Shown here: one piece after another, positions 1-7,249 of the stretch
Position numbering within the stretch: position 1 is the stretch's first letter
How the letters are laid out: each line of letters begins with the position of its first letter
From: Pseudobutyrivibrio sp.
Lineage (GTDB): Bacteria; Bacillota_A; Clostridia; Lachnospirales; Lachnospiraceae
Reading direction: 5' to 3'
Assembly: GCA_024691465.1 (NCBI GenBank)
Contig: JAILNO010000025.1
Coordinates: 1 to 13,080 of the forward strand
DNA: 13,080 bases
Program-made: the position numbers and the translations under genes
The notes under the pieces: generated by a model
What the model was told of the DNA's origin: nothing
Database searches by the model: none
The model's input: the letters and a program-made list of their open reading frames with translations, nothing else

Positions 1-155
1 AAGAACGAATCCTGTACAAGAAGCAGTCTCACAAGCTACACGGCTCATTGGATCCTCTGCCATACAAGCATCAAGGATGGCATCAGATACGGCATCACAT
101 ACCTTATCTGGATGGCCTTCTGTTACTGACTCTGAAGTAAAAAGTAACTTTTCCA
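1..155 (-). CDS. metK: S-adenosylmethionine synthetase, N-terminal part (cut by window edge)
   Basis: The first 51 residues of methionine adenosyltransferase, which makes S-adenosylmethionine from methionine and ATP in the cytoplasm. Read from the ATG at 155, the protein starts [20 protein letters not shown] and continues with AVSDAILDA. This is the very conserved MetK N-terminus; the GHPDK segment carries the ATP-binding histidine of the family. The C-terminal seven eighths lie left of base 1. Upstream of the ATG is a purine-rich AGAAAGAGAG stretch that can act as a modest ribosome-binding site. The gene is transcribed away from the HD-GYP gene at 367. Identification is secure; completeness cannot be judged. 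Confidence 0.96.
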
Positions 156-207
156 TTTTTTGACTCTCTTTCTGTAAAATGAATAAATTATTTGCCTAAG
201 CTTATTT

Positions 208-236
208 AGTATATCGTCATTTAACCTTTTTCTCAA
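208..236 (-). promoter_or_regulatory. Sigma-A-type promoter of metK
   Basis: On the minus strand TTGAGA (231-236) and TATACT (208-213) are separated by exactly 17 bases. This predicts a start near 201 and a leader of about 46 nt. That is too short for a SAM riboswitch, so metK here does not appear to use the leader control common in Firmicutes. Seen by eye only. Confidence 0.7.
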
Positions 237-261
237 TATACATATTAATCTAACTGTTTTG

Positions 262-325
262 TTTACACACATTTCTAAAATAGGTGTAAAAGTAACTAAA
301 ATCTTGTGTTTGCTAGGGTTTACAC
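262..325. repeat. Three copies of a TTTACAC/GTGTAAA heptamer, possible operator
   Basis: TTTACAC occurs at 262-268, its inverse GTGTAAA at 284-290 and TTTACAC again at 319-325. The first two form an inverted repeat with a 15-base spacer. The third lies in the spacer of the HD-GYP promoter, touching its -10 box. All sit between the divergent metK and HD-GYP promoters, as expected of binding sites for a shared regulator. The region is AT-rich, so chance is possible, and I do not recognise the regulator. Confidence 0.35.
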
Positions 326-332
326 GTATAAT
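304..332 (+). promoter_or_regulatory. Sigma-A-type promoter of the HD-GYP gene
   Basis: TTGTGT (304-309), a 17-base spacer and a perfect TATAAT (327-332) predict a start near 339. The -10 box lies inside a small palindrome (326-342: GTATAA, five bases, TTATAC). The gene's ribosome-binding site AGGGGA is at 353-358, eight bases before the ATG at 367. Confidence 0.7.
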
Positions 333-366
333 AATTTTATACAATCAATTTTAGGGGAATAGCACT

Positions 367-1488
367 ATGACACTTACAGTAGACAAATTAAAACAAGGCA
401 TGATTGTGGCTGAACCTATCGTTACCAAACGAGGCCAGACCATCTCTAAACCAGGTGAGGTGCTTACTCACCAATTAATAGCTAAGCTTACTTTTTATAA
501 GATTGAGTCTGTAACAGTGGAGGACCCTGAGCCAGAGCCAGAGCCAGTTCCCGAACCTGCTCCAGCACCTGCTCCTACTAAGAAGGAATCTACTGTCAGT
601 GATCAGATTACATATACTCAGCGTCTTAAGGCTTCTCCTAAGTTCCAGAAGTTCCAGTCTGACTATGCTCTTAATATTGCATACCTTAAGGAGAATTTCG
701 AAGCAATTATAGCTGGTGGCGGAGCCGAGTGTTCTGACCTGATGCTTGAGAATTGCGAGATGCTTTTTAAGTCTAAGACATCCCTAGAGCTATTTAACAT
801 GCTCTACAGCATGCGGAATCTAGAGGATCCTATATACAGTCATTCTCTTAATGTAGCACTTATCTCTCGCTCTATTGGTAAGTGGCTCCATTTTTCTAAA
901 GAGGATCTCAATGTCCTTACATTAGCAGGTCTGCTGCACGATATAGGTAAGACCCAGATTCCAGAGGACATCCTTAATAAGCCTGGCAAGTATACCGATG
1001 AGGAATTCGCCACCATGAAGACCCATCCTCTCCTAGGCAAGAAGATTCTCAACAACAAAGGTTTCGATTCTCGTATCCTTTCTGCCACTCTGCAGCATCA
1101 CGAGCGTAGCGACGGCAGCGGCTATCCTAGAGGACTTATGGAGGACGAGATTGATGATTTCGCCAGCATAGTTGCTATTGCCGATGTATACGATGCTATG
1201 ACTAGCGCCAGAGCGCATCGTGATCCTCTATGCACATTCCAGGTTATTTATGAATTCGAGCAGGAGGGCTTACAGAAGTACCATACCAAGTTCGTACTCA
1301 CTTTCCTAGAGCGCATCGCCAACACTTATAATAACAGTCGTATAATGCTTAACAACGCAAAAACAGGCCGCGTTGTCTATATTAATAAGAGCAACTTATC
1401 ACGACCTGTTATTCAAATGGACAACGGAGATATTATCAATCTAGCCGATACTGTCCACAAGGATTTATTTATTAAATCTGTACTCTAA
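367..1488 (+). CDS. HD-GYP domain protein, probable cyclic-di-GMP phosphodiesterase
   Basis: A 373-residue cytoplasmic protein with no membrane segment. HD-GYP enzymes hydrolyse cyclic di-GMP and so tend to favour motility over surface attachment. Residues 1-50 form a small N-terminal domain of the type often found before HD-GYP (starting with a K-x-G-M-x-V-A-x-P pattern). Residues 53-70 are a Pro/Glu then Pro/Ala linker. The catalytic domain, about 155-325, has its metal ligands: H159, HDIGK at 191-195, H220, HHE at 244-246, GSGYP ending at 254, and D273 in IADVYDAMTS. The last 45 residues form a small C-terminal extension. The start is fixed by AGGGGA at 353-358. The gene converges on recD2, and their 3' ends overlap by 17 bp with no terminator hairpin visible. 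Activity is inferred from intact motifs; the substrate could also be another cyclic dinucleotide. Confidence 0.9.
   Translation: MTLTVDKLKQGMIVAEPIVTKRGQTISKPGEVLTHQLIAKLTFYKIESVTVEDPEPEPEPVPEPAPAPAPTKKESTVSDQITYTQRLKASPKFQKFQSDYALNIAYLKENFEAIIAGGGAECSDLMLENCEMLFKSKTSLELFNMLYSMRNLEDPIYSHSLNVALISRSIGKWLHFSKEDLNVLTLAGLLHDIGKTQIPEDILNKPGKYTDEEFATMKTHPLLGKKILNNKGFDSRILSATLQHHERSDGSGYPRGLMEDEIDDFASIVAIADVYDAMTSARAHRDPLCTFQVIYEFEQEGLQKYHTKFVLTFLERIANTYNNSRIMLNNAKTGRVVYINKSNLSRPVIQMDNGDIINLADTVHKDLFIKSVL
529..576 (+). repeat. Hexamer repeat encoding the Pro-rich linker
   Basis: Three exact GAGCCA hexamers (529-546) are followed by five degenerate ones (547-576: GTTCCC, GAACCT, GCTCCA, GCACCT, GCTCCT). 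They encode the Glu-Pro then Ala-Pro linker of the HD-GYP protein. Such in-frame hexamers can gain or lose units by slippage without breaking the frame, so linker length may vary between strains. Confidence 0.7.
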
Positions 1489-3709
1489 AGGCTTCTTCGA
1501 TTCGGTCTCTTAAGCCCGAATAGCGCTTAGCCTGAGAGGTATTATCTACCATTGAATAGAACACATCTGCGTCGCCTACCATGGTGACGCATTTTTTTGC
1601 CCTAGTGATAGCTGTGTATAGGATGTTTCTGTTCATAAGCATCCTAGGGCCATCCATAATAGGCATAACCACTGCAGGATATTCGGAACCCTGAGACTTA
1701 TGAATGGTAATGGCATAAGCCAATTCAAGCTCATCTAGGCCAGCGAAGGGATACACCACCTTGCGACCTTCTTCATATTCAACGGTAAGACTCTTAGCCC
1801 AATCATTAATATCCTTAATGATTCCCACATCACCATTGAACACTCCCACGCCCTTTTCTACAGTGATATTATATCCACCAGTAACTTCCCACTCCAGCTG
1901 GTAGTCATTGCGTATCTGCATGACCTTGTCACCTTCTCTGAATAGTCTGGTGTCGCCCTTCCATTCTTTCTTCTCAGGAGAGGCAGGATTCAGGAAATTC
2001 TGAAGAATTCCATTGAGACGCTCCACTCCAATCAGTCCCTTTCTGGTAGGAGTAAGCACCTGTATCTCGCTAATACCAGCATCTACATACTTAGGCATCT
2101 TATCTCTGACTAAAGTAAGCATCACACTGATTATGGTATCTGCATCATTCCTCTTAAGGAAGAAGAAGTCTTTAGATTTATTATCTAGCTCCACATGCTC
2201 GCCCTGATGGATCTTATGTGCATTAACTACGATATCACTCTCTTGCGCCTGGCGGAAAATCTTCTCGAGAGTAACTGCTGCAAAATGTCCTGATGACAAT
2301 ATATCCTTCAGCACATTACCAGGGCCCACGCTAGGCAGCTGGTGCTCATCACCCACAAGAATAAGTCTGGTACCAGGTGATATAGCCTTAAGCAATGAAT
2401 ACATCAGCGAAACATCTACCATAGACATCTCATCGATAATAATTACATCGCACTCTAGAGGATTCTCCTCATTCCTATCGAATCTAGCAAAAGAACTACC
2501 GCCCTCATCATCATTAATATTGCCAGTGACCTCCAACATACGGTGAATAGTCCTGGCTTCGTATCCTGTAGCCTCGCTCATACGCTTAGCCGCACGGCCT
2601 GTAGGAGCCCCCAGGAATATATTGTATCCCTGCTCCTCAAACATATGAATCATAGTGGTGATAGTGGTGGTCTTACCTGTTCCAGGCCCTCCAGTAAGGA
2701 TAAACAGTCCACGCTTAGCTGCGCTGATTACCGCCTCCTTCTGAAGCTCGTCCAGTTCCAGATTCTCTTCCAATTCAATCCTTCTGACTGTATTGGATAA
2801 CTCGGCATCATCCGCTTTGTATGTTACATCCAGTTCCTTAAGCATACCTGCGATGCTTTCTTCCATTCTGAAAAAGCTACGAGAATACACTTGTCTTTGG
2901 CCTTCCGTATCTTTTTTCATAATAAGCTTGCTATCCATAACCAGATTCATAATCTGAGCTTCAATAGCGGCCTCATCTACCTTGAGTAAGTCTCTAGACA
3001 TCTGCTCAAGTGTATCAACTGGCAGATATGTATGCCCCATACCAGCAGCTTGAGTGAGAACATACTGTATACCGCCCTTAATTCTAAACTCCGAGTCTAC
3101 CTTGATTCCGACCTGACTGGCAATCTCATCTGCAGTCTTGAAACCAATTCCTGATATCTCATCCGCTAGCTTGTAAGGATTACTCTGAATTATATTGTAT
3201 ATCTCGTTACCAAAACGAGTATAAATCTTAATGGCTGTATTACCGTGGATTCCGTACTTATCTAAGAATATGATAGCATTACGAATATCTTTAGCACCTA
3301 CTATCTGATCTGATATCTCCATGGCCTTGCCAATAGAAATACCCTTGACCTCTGCTAGGCGCTCAGGTTCATCCTCTATAATTCTGAAGGTATCAGCACC
3401 GAACTTCTTAACTATCCTGGCTGCAAGCTTAGGACCTATTCCCCTAATAGCTCCCGAACCCAAGTATCGTTCCATAGATAATTCATCAGCTGGAGCCTCC
3501 ACATCATAGCTGGCCACCTTGAACTGTCTACCATATGTAGGATGATCAGTAAAATCCCCTCTCAAAAGAAGATTCTCCCCCTCGCCCACTACTGGAAATA
3601 GCCCTGTGCATGTAATTAATTCCTCATCCGAAATAAAATCCAGCACAGTATATCCATTATCTGTATTTCTAAAAATTATGTTTTCTACGTAACCAGTTAA
3701 TTCTTCCAT
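1472..3709 (-). CDS. recD2: ATP-dependent DNA helicase RecD2
   Basis: A 745-residue superfamily 1 5'-3' DNA helicase of the RecD2 (YrrC) type, found in bacteria without or independent of RecBCD and linked to DNA repair and replication-fork maintenance. The order matches the family: an N-terminal OB-like region (1-70), helix-hairpin-helix segments (about 86-135 and 183-200), then the helicase core. Visible motifs are Walker A GGPGTGKT (340-347), Walker B with IIDEMSMVD (424-432), motif III VGDEHQLPSVGPG (452-464), the UvrD-like AITIHKSQGSEYP (666-678) and motif VI LYTAITRAKK (697-706). Length is normal. The ATG at 3709 is the only plausible start, because the family's N-terminal signature (GYVENIIFRN) begins at residue 6. 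It has no properly spaced Shine-Dalgarno sequence, only AAGG one base before the ATG. The 3' end overlaps the convergent HD-GYP gene by 17 bp. Confidence 0.95.
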   Translation of the reverse strand: MEELTGYVENIIFRNTDNGYTVLDFISDEELITCTGLFPVVGEGENLLLRGDFTDHPTYGRQFKVASYDVEAPADELSMERYLGSGAIRGIGPKLAARIVKKFGADTFRIIEDEPERLAEVKGISIGKAMEISDQIVGAKDIRNAIIFLDKYGIHGNTAIKIYTRFGNEIYNIIQSNPYKLADEISGIGFKTADEIASQVGIKVDSEFRIKGGIQYVLTQAAGMGHTYLPVDTLEQMSRDLLKVDEAAIEAQIMNLVMDSKLIMKKDTEGQRQVYSRSFFRMEESIAGMLKELDVTYKADDAELSNTVRRIELEENLELDELQKEAVISAAKRGLFILTGGPGTGKTTTITTMIHMFEEQGYNIFLGAPTGRAAKRMSEATGYEARTIHRMLEVTGNINDDEGGSSFARFDRNEENPLECDVIIIDEMSMVDVSLMYSLLKAISPGTRLILVGDEHQLPSVGPGNVLKDILSSGHFAAVTLEKIFRQAQESDIVVNAHKIHQGEHVELDNKSKDFFFLKRNDADTIISVMLTLVRDKMPKYVDAGISEIQVLTPTRKGLIGVERLNGILQNFLNPASPEKKEWKGDTRLFREGDKVMQIRNDYQLEWEVTGGYNITVEKGVGVFNGDVGIIKDINDWAKSLTVEYEEGRKVVYPFAGLDELELAYAITIHKSQGSEYPAVVMPIMDGPRMLMNRNILYTAITRAKKCVTMVGDADVFYSMVDNTSQAKRYSGLRDRIEEAFRVQI

Positions 3710-3716
3710 GCCTTAA

Positions 3717-3745
3717 ATCATATCACATCGACAATTCTAACTAAA
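3717..3745 (-). promoter_or_regulatory. Extended -10 promoter of recD2, possibly giving a leaderless mRNA
   Basis: On the minus strand TATGAT (3717-3722) is preceded by TGA (3723-3725), an extended -10 arrangement. A weak -35-like TTTAGT lies 17 bases further upstream (3740-3745). Only seven bases separate the -10 box from the recD2 ATG, so transcription should start at or within one base of that ATG. The missing Shine-Dalgarno fits this. Inference from sequence only. Confidence 0.45.
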
Positions 3746-3759
3746 TAGGACATTCACAT

Positions 3760-3804
3760 AAAAAAACGCCACACTGCTACCACTAATTTGGTAACAGCAT
3801 GACG
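3760..3804 (-). terminator. Rho-independent terminator of the flagellar rod operon
   Basis: A 16-base stem (3767-3782 with 3789-3804; 12 Watson-Crick pairs and four G-T wobbles in the minus-strand RNA) has a six-base loop. It is followed in the minus-strand transcript by a run of seven T's (3760-3766). It lies 17 bases after the flgJ-type stop codon and separates that operon from recD2. There is no T-run on the plus strand, so it is one-directional. Confidence 0.88.
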
Positions 3805-3820
3805 CTTATCTCATAATATA

Positions 3821-4276
3821 TTATGCCTGCACTTGAGTGACTGTAGATGCATTGGTCTGAGCAATATCCTCAGATACTGTAGCCGCATCATCGGCGACAC
3901 TATCTGTCTGGGCACTGGTGGTACCAGTGATTCCATAATTGCGCATAATCTGCTCTACAAAATCATCAGTAATATCTCCGCCTATCTGGTCAACCAGCTG
4001 AGAAGCAATCTCTGAAATCGCTGTATCCATATACAAATCCTTGTACATAGATATATTAGATTCCTCATCCTCGTCCTCATTGACGAAGGATTCCTTCATC
4101 TGCTTAATTACCTGCTCCATCATGTAGGTCTCGAAATCCTTGACTGCATCTTCGATATCCTCACGTGATGAATCTGACGAAATCTTACTAACTGAATTAG
4201 TCGCATTCGTTGCTGCGGCTGTTGCTTGATTTGTGTACTGCGTCTGCAGATACGTATTCATACTCGTTAAATCCAT
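3821..4276 (-). CDS. flgJ: FlgJ-type flagellar rod-assembly protein, rod-binding domain only
   Basis: A 151-residue protein resembling the rod-binding N-terminal domain of FlgJ, which caps or guides assembly of the flagellar rod. The core is at residues 38-115: an AVKDFETYMMEQVIKQMKES helix, a Glu/Asp-rich stretch (67-73), then a Y-x-D-L-Y-x-D-x-A-ISEIAS segment typical of this domain. The C-terminal peptidoglycan hydrolase domain of proteobacterial FlgJ is absent, as is usual for Firmicutes. The tail (116-151) is low-complexity Thr/Ser/Ala/Asp. I chose the ATG at 4276 because AGGGGG stands seven bases before it; a 12-residue longer reading from 4312 has no good ribosome-binding site. It is the last gene of the rod block and is followed by a strong terminator. 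Context with two rod genes supports the call. Confidence 0.82.
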   Translation of the reverse strand: MDLTSMNTYLQTQYTNQATAAATNATNSVSKISSDSSREDIEDAVKDFETYMMEQVIKQMKESFVNEDEDEESNISMYKDLYMDTAISEIASQLVDQIGGDITDDFVEQIMRNYGITGTTSAQTDSVADDAATVSEDIAQTNASTVTQVQA

Positions 4277-4348
4277 TTTCCATCCCCCTATTTGACAGTT
4301 GGTATACCGCATTACCTATTCCATCAACTAGTTAAACTATGTGAGCTA

Positions 4349-5167
4349 TTATCTCTTAAGGTTATTAGCCTGCTCCAGCATAGTATCTGAAGTAGTAATA
4401 GCCTTAGAATTCATTTCATATGCACGCTGAGAAATGATTAAGTTAACCATCTCATCGGCTACATTAACATTAGAACCCTCTAAGTAGTTCTGAGCAATCT
4501 GACTTCTGGTCACTCCATTGGTATTCCACTCTGATAGAGGCTCTCCAGATGCATCTGTCTCATCGTAGAGATTCTCTCCTATCTTGTTAAGACCAACCTT
4601 GTTAGTAAACTGATATAAAGCTATAGACTGACCAGTTGCAACATATACACCCTGGTCATTCCTGTATGAAATAGAACCATCGTCTATATTAACTGAGAAT
4701 CCTTCTGTTCCAGCTGTATTAGGAAGTGTGATAGGCTGTCCAGCCTGATCAAGCACCTTGTATCCCTCTGCTGTTGTAAGTACTCTAGCACCTGTTGCAT
4801 CAAGAGCCCAGGTGAAATTACCATTCCTGGTGTAGTGAGTCTCCTCACCATCCTGTACTGCGAAGAATCCCTCGCCTATAATACACATAGCTGTGTTGCT
4901 ATCGTTAGCAAGCTGTGGTCCCTGTGTAAAATTAGCATTGATAGATGCAACTCTAGTTCCTAGTCCAACCTGTGCGCTGGTAGGCTTAGTCTCGCCCTCT
5001 GCATTAGTACTGGTAGCTTCAAGTGTCTGATATAGTAGAGTCTTGAACTGTGTACTCTGTGCCTTATATGCTGTTGTGTTAACATTCGCTAAGTTGTTAG
5101 CTATCGTGTCTACTGATGTCTGCTGGCCCTTCATGCCTGAAGCCGCAGCCCAAAGAGATCTCATCAT
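4349..5167 (-). CDS. flhP: Flagellar rod protein of the FlgG/FlhP family
   Basis: A 272-residue flagellar basal-body rod protein, exported by the flagellar type III apparatus and assembled into the distal rod. The N-terminus (MRSLWAAASGM, then ANNLANVNTTAYK at residues 23-35) is the rod/hook signature and closest to FlgG. The C-terminal 44 residues (from LEGSNVNVADEM, with ISQRAYEMNSKAI) are the matching D0 coiled-coil segment. A central D1-type region contains GEGFFAVQDG and the tyrosine-plus-RNGNF motif. Two adjacent ATGs occur; the first (5167) is placed ten bases from a perfect AGGAGG. It lies 31 bp after flhO, and the pair downstream of mbl matches mbl-flhO-flhP of Bacillus subtilis. It may equally be called flgG. 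Confidence 0.92.
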   Translation of the reverse strand: MMRSLWAAASGMKGQQTSVDTIANNLANVNTTAYKAQSTQFKTLLYQTLEATSTNAEGETKPTSAQVGLGTRVASINANFTQGPQLANDSNTAMCIIGEGFFAVQDGEETHYTRNGNFTWALDATGARVLTTAEGYKVLDQAGQPITLPNTAGTEGFSVNIDDGSISYRNDQGVYVATGQSIALYQFTNKVGLNKIGENLYDETDASGEPLSEWNTNGVTRSQIAQNYLEGSNVNVADEMVNLIISQRAYEMNSKAITTSDTMLEQANNLKR

Positions 5168-5198
5168 AAGCTAATTACCTCCTAGTACTAACCGCTAA

Positions 5199-6002
5199 TT
5201 ATACCTGACCCACCTGATTAACTGTCTTATCAAGTGTAGAATCTTCTGTCTGAATCATCTTCTGTCCTGCTTCATAAGCTCTGGCTATCTGAATCATGCT
5301 AACCATCTCGTCAACTACATTGACATTGGATGCTTCAAGCATACCCTGTTCCATATAGCCCTCACTCTCAACAATCTCACCACCGTCAATAAGTGTGTAG
5401 AGATTCTCGCCATATTTATTTATGTAATCGTAATCTGCAATATCAATAAGTCCGATGGTATCAACCTCCTCACCATTCTGAGTGATAGTACCATCCGTTG
5501 CGATAGCATATTCATAATTAGGATCAATCTGAACCCTATAGCCATCACCATACTCTGTATTAAGAGCACCATCAGAATTAAGCACGTACTCACCATTAGA
5601 TGTCCTGAGGTATCCCTCACTATCTACTGTAAAAGCTCCATCTCTAGTGTACATAACTGATGTCTCACCAGCCTTGTTAGTGTACTCAATAGCAAAGAAG
5701 CCCTTGCCAGCTATAGCAACATCAGATGGTGTATCTGTAATCTGCATAGCCCCCTGGTCCCAATTAGTGTAGGTCTCGCCTACCTTAGTTCCAAGGGAAA
5801 TATAACCAATTGACTCAGGTCTGTTAGCTAAAGCAGATGTATCCTTAATCTTGATTGCTAATCTATCATCAAAAGACTGTGCTACCATAGCTTCCTTCTT
5901 GAAACCAGTGGTGCTAGAATTAGCTAGATTATTGGTCATAACGTCCATACGTTTCTGCTCGTTAATCATGCCTGTATAGGCTGTATATAATCCTTTTACC
6001 AT
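5199..6002 (-). CDS. flhO: Flagellar rod protein of the FlgF/FlhO family
   Basis: A 267-residue flagellar basal-body rod protein, probably of the proximal rod. The N-terminus carries LYTAYTGM and TNNLANSSTTGFKK (23-36), and the C-terminus LEASNVNVVDEMVSMIQIAR followed by AYEAGQKMIQTED (222-254). These are the two conserved halves of the D0 domain shared by rod and hook proteins. The middle contains AGKGFFAIE and MYTRDGAF, the D1 signature. An AAGGGAG ribosome-binding site stands five bases before the ATG at 6002. A sigma-D-like promoter (6049-6075) starts this operon, so it can be transcribed with other late flagellar genes independently of mbl. The FlgF versus FlgG assignment rests on synteny, since the families are close paralogues. 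Confidence 0.9.
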   Translation of the reverse strand: MVKGLYTAYTGMINEQKRMDVMTNNLANSSTTGFKKEAMVAQSFDDRLAIKIKDTSALANRPESIGYISLGTKVGETYTNWDQGAMQITDTPSDVAIAGKGFFAIEYTNKAGETSVMYTRDGAFTVDSEGYLRTSNGEYVLNSDGALNTEYGDGYRVQIDPNYEYAIATDGTITQNGEEVDTIGLIDIADYDYINKYGENLYTLIDGGEIVESEGYMEQGMLEASNVNVVDEMVSMIQIARAYEAGQKMIQTEDSTLDKTVNQVGQV

Positions 6003-6048
6003 GGAGTCTCCCTTCTTCGAGATATGGTTATACTACTCTCCATCTCTT

Positions 6049-6075
6049 TTATCGGTTATTTAGAAATAAAATTAA
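6049..6075 (-). promoter_or_regulatory. Sigma-D (sigma-28) type flagellar promoter for flhO-flhP-flgJ
   Basis: On the minus strand TTAATTTT (6068-6075), an 11-base gap and ACCGATAA (6049-6056) match the flagellar consensus TAAAGTTT-N11-GCCGATAA at 6 of 8 and 7 of 8 positions, with exact spacing. Start predicted near 6042, giving a leader of about 40 nt to the flhO ATG. The match and the flagellar genes downstream support each other. Confidence 0.72.
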
Positions 6076-6125
6076 CCCCTCTACGGAAAAAAATTATTTC
6101 TCATAATTATTTTCCTATAAAGGGG
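6076..6125 (-). terminator. Hairpin terminator of mbl
   Basis: An inverted repeat with an outer stem of five pairs (6076-6080 with 6121-6125, CCCCT/AGGGG), a small internal loop and an inner stem. The inner stem has six pairs, one mismatch and six pairs (6085-6097 with 6103-6115), around a five-base loop. In the minus-strand transcript it is followed by a T-rich stretch (TTAATTTTATTT), as in an imperfect intrinsic terminator. The tail overlaps the -35 region of the flhO promoter. It may terminate only partly. Confidence 0.65.
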
Positions 6126-6145
6126 CTACAAATTCAATATAAAAC

Positions 6146-7129
6146 TTAGTCACCAGCTAAAAGTTCAACATAACGACCTGTACCAATAGCTACACAAGTC
6201 ATTGCCTCATCAGCTGTCATGGTATTAATACCTGTGCGATCCTCGATAAGCTCCTCAAGACCACGAAGAAGTGCACCACCACCTGTAAGAACGATTCCTC
6301 TATCAGCTACATCGGCTGCAAGCTCTGGTGGAGTCTTCTCCAGTACTGAGTGAATAGCCTCAACGATCTGCATAGTAGATTCCTTGAGAGCTTCCTCTGT
6401 CTCCTCAGAAGAAACTGTAATAGTCTTAGGAAGTCCTGAAACCAGGTTACGTCCTCTGACATCCATAGTCTCTGCCTCACCAAGTGGGAAGCAACGGCCA
6501 ATCTTAATCTTAATATCCTCGGCTGTACGCTCACCGATAAGAAGATTATGCTTCTTACGCATGTAACGAACGATAGCCTCATCGAAATCATCACCAGCAA
6601 CCTTAATAGATGTGCTGACTACAGAACTACCAAGTGAAATGACAGCGATATCTGCTGTACCACCGCCGATATCAACAATCATATTACCCATTGGAAGCGA
6701 GATATCAATACCTGCTCCGATAGCTGCTGCGATAGGCTCCTCGATAATAGAAACCTCACGAGCGCCTGCTGCAAAAGCTGCGTCCTCAACGGCACGCTTC
6801 TCAACCTCAGTAGCTCCAGAAGGAACACATACTGCAATACGAGGCTTGCGATAGCTCTTCTTGCCCATAGCCTTCTGAACGAAGTACTTGATCATCTTCT
6901 CTGTAACTGTATAGTCAGAGATAACACCCTGACGAAGTGGACGAACTGCCACAATATTACCAGGAGTACGTCCGATCATAAGACGTGCCTCCTCACCAAT
7001 TTCCTTAATCTTGTTAGTATCTCTATCAAAAGCCACTACTGATGGCTCTTTTAAAACAACGCCCTTGCCCTTAGCATATACGAGGACACTCGCTGTACCT
7101 AAATCTATTCCGATATCTGATGCTGCCAT
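6146..7129 (-). CDS. mbl: MreB-family cell-shape protein (Mbl-like)
   Basis: A 327-residue bacterial actin that forms membrane-bound filaments guiding side-wall peptidoglycan synthesis in rod-shaped cells. It has the actin-fold nucleotide motifs: phosphate-1 loop IGIDLGTAS (6-14), connector segment with IEEPIAAAIGAG (129-140), phosphate-2 loop VDIGGGTADIAV (152-163) and adenosine motif LTGGGALLRGL (281-291). Length is typical (330-345). The ATG at 7129 has AAAGGA nine bases upstream. I call it Mbl-like rather than MreB because it is followed by flhO and flhP, as mbl is in Bacillus subtilis, and no mreC/mreD follow; sequence alone does not separate the paralogues securely. It has a strong own promoter (7208-7235) and a hairpin terminator after the stop. 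Confidence 0.93.
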   Translation of the reverse strand: MAASDIGIDLGTASVLVYAKGKGVVLKEPSVVAFDRDTNKIKEIGEEARLMIGRTPGNIVAVRPLRQGVISDYTVTEKMIKYFVQKAMGKKSYRKPRIAVCVPSGATEVEKRAVEDAAFAAGAREVSIIEEPIAAAIGAGIDISLPMGNMIVDIGGGTADIAVISLGSSVVSTSIKVAGDDFDEAIVRYMRKKHNLLIGERTAEDIKIKIGRCFPLGEAETMDVRGRNLVSGLPKTITVSSEETEEALKESTMQIVEAIHSVLEKTPPELAADVADRGIVLTGGGALLRGLEELIEDRTGINTMTADEAMTCVAIGTGRYVELLAGD

Positions 7130-7169
7130 GATAAATAATCCTTTCCATTAACTAATATGTAGTATATAA

Positions 7170-7185
7170 ATGCCCATTTGGGCAT
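7170..7185. repeat. Short inverted repeat in the mbl leader
   Basis: ATGCCCA, two bases, TGGGCAT. It lies about 15-30 bases into the predicted mbl transcript, roughly 40 bases before the start codon. The two-base centre is too tight for an RNA hairpin without opening a pair, and it fits a protein-binding dyad equally well. Its role is unknown. Confidence 0.45.
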
Positions 7186-7207
7186 AAAATCGCAATTTCA
7201 CGTTTCT

Positions 7208-7235
7208 ATTATAAACTAAAATCCCTAAGATTCAA
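7208..7235 (-). promoter_or_regulatory. Sigma-A-type promoter of mbl
   Basis: On the minus strand TTGAAT (7230-7235), a 16-base spacer and a perfect TATAAT (7208-7213). Start predicted near 7201, leaving a leader of about 70 nt that includes the 7170-7185 dyad. Confidence 0.72.
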
Positions 7236-7249
7236 GAGTGTTTTCATAG

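Noticed and set aside
156..207. SAM riboswitch in the metK leader
   Set aside because: The predicted leader is only about 46 nt and shows none of the multi-helix SAM aptamer.
123..344. Open reading frame of 73 codons on the minus strand
   Set aside because: It overlaps the metK start in another frame, covers the intergenic promoters, is AT-rich and matches no family.
3821..4312. Longer flgJ-type start at 4312
   Set aside because: The 12 extra residues are not preceded by a good ribosome-binding site, while the ATG at 4276 has AGGGGG at ideal spacing.
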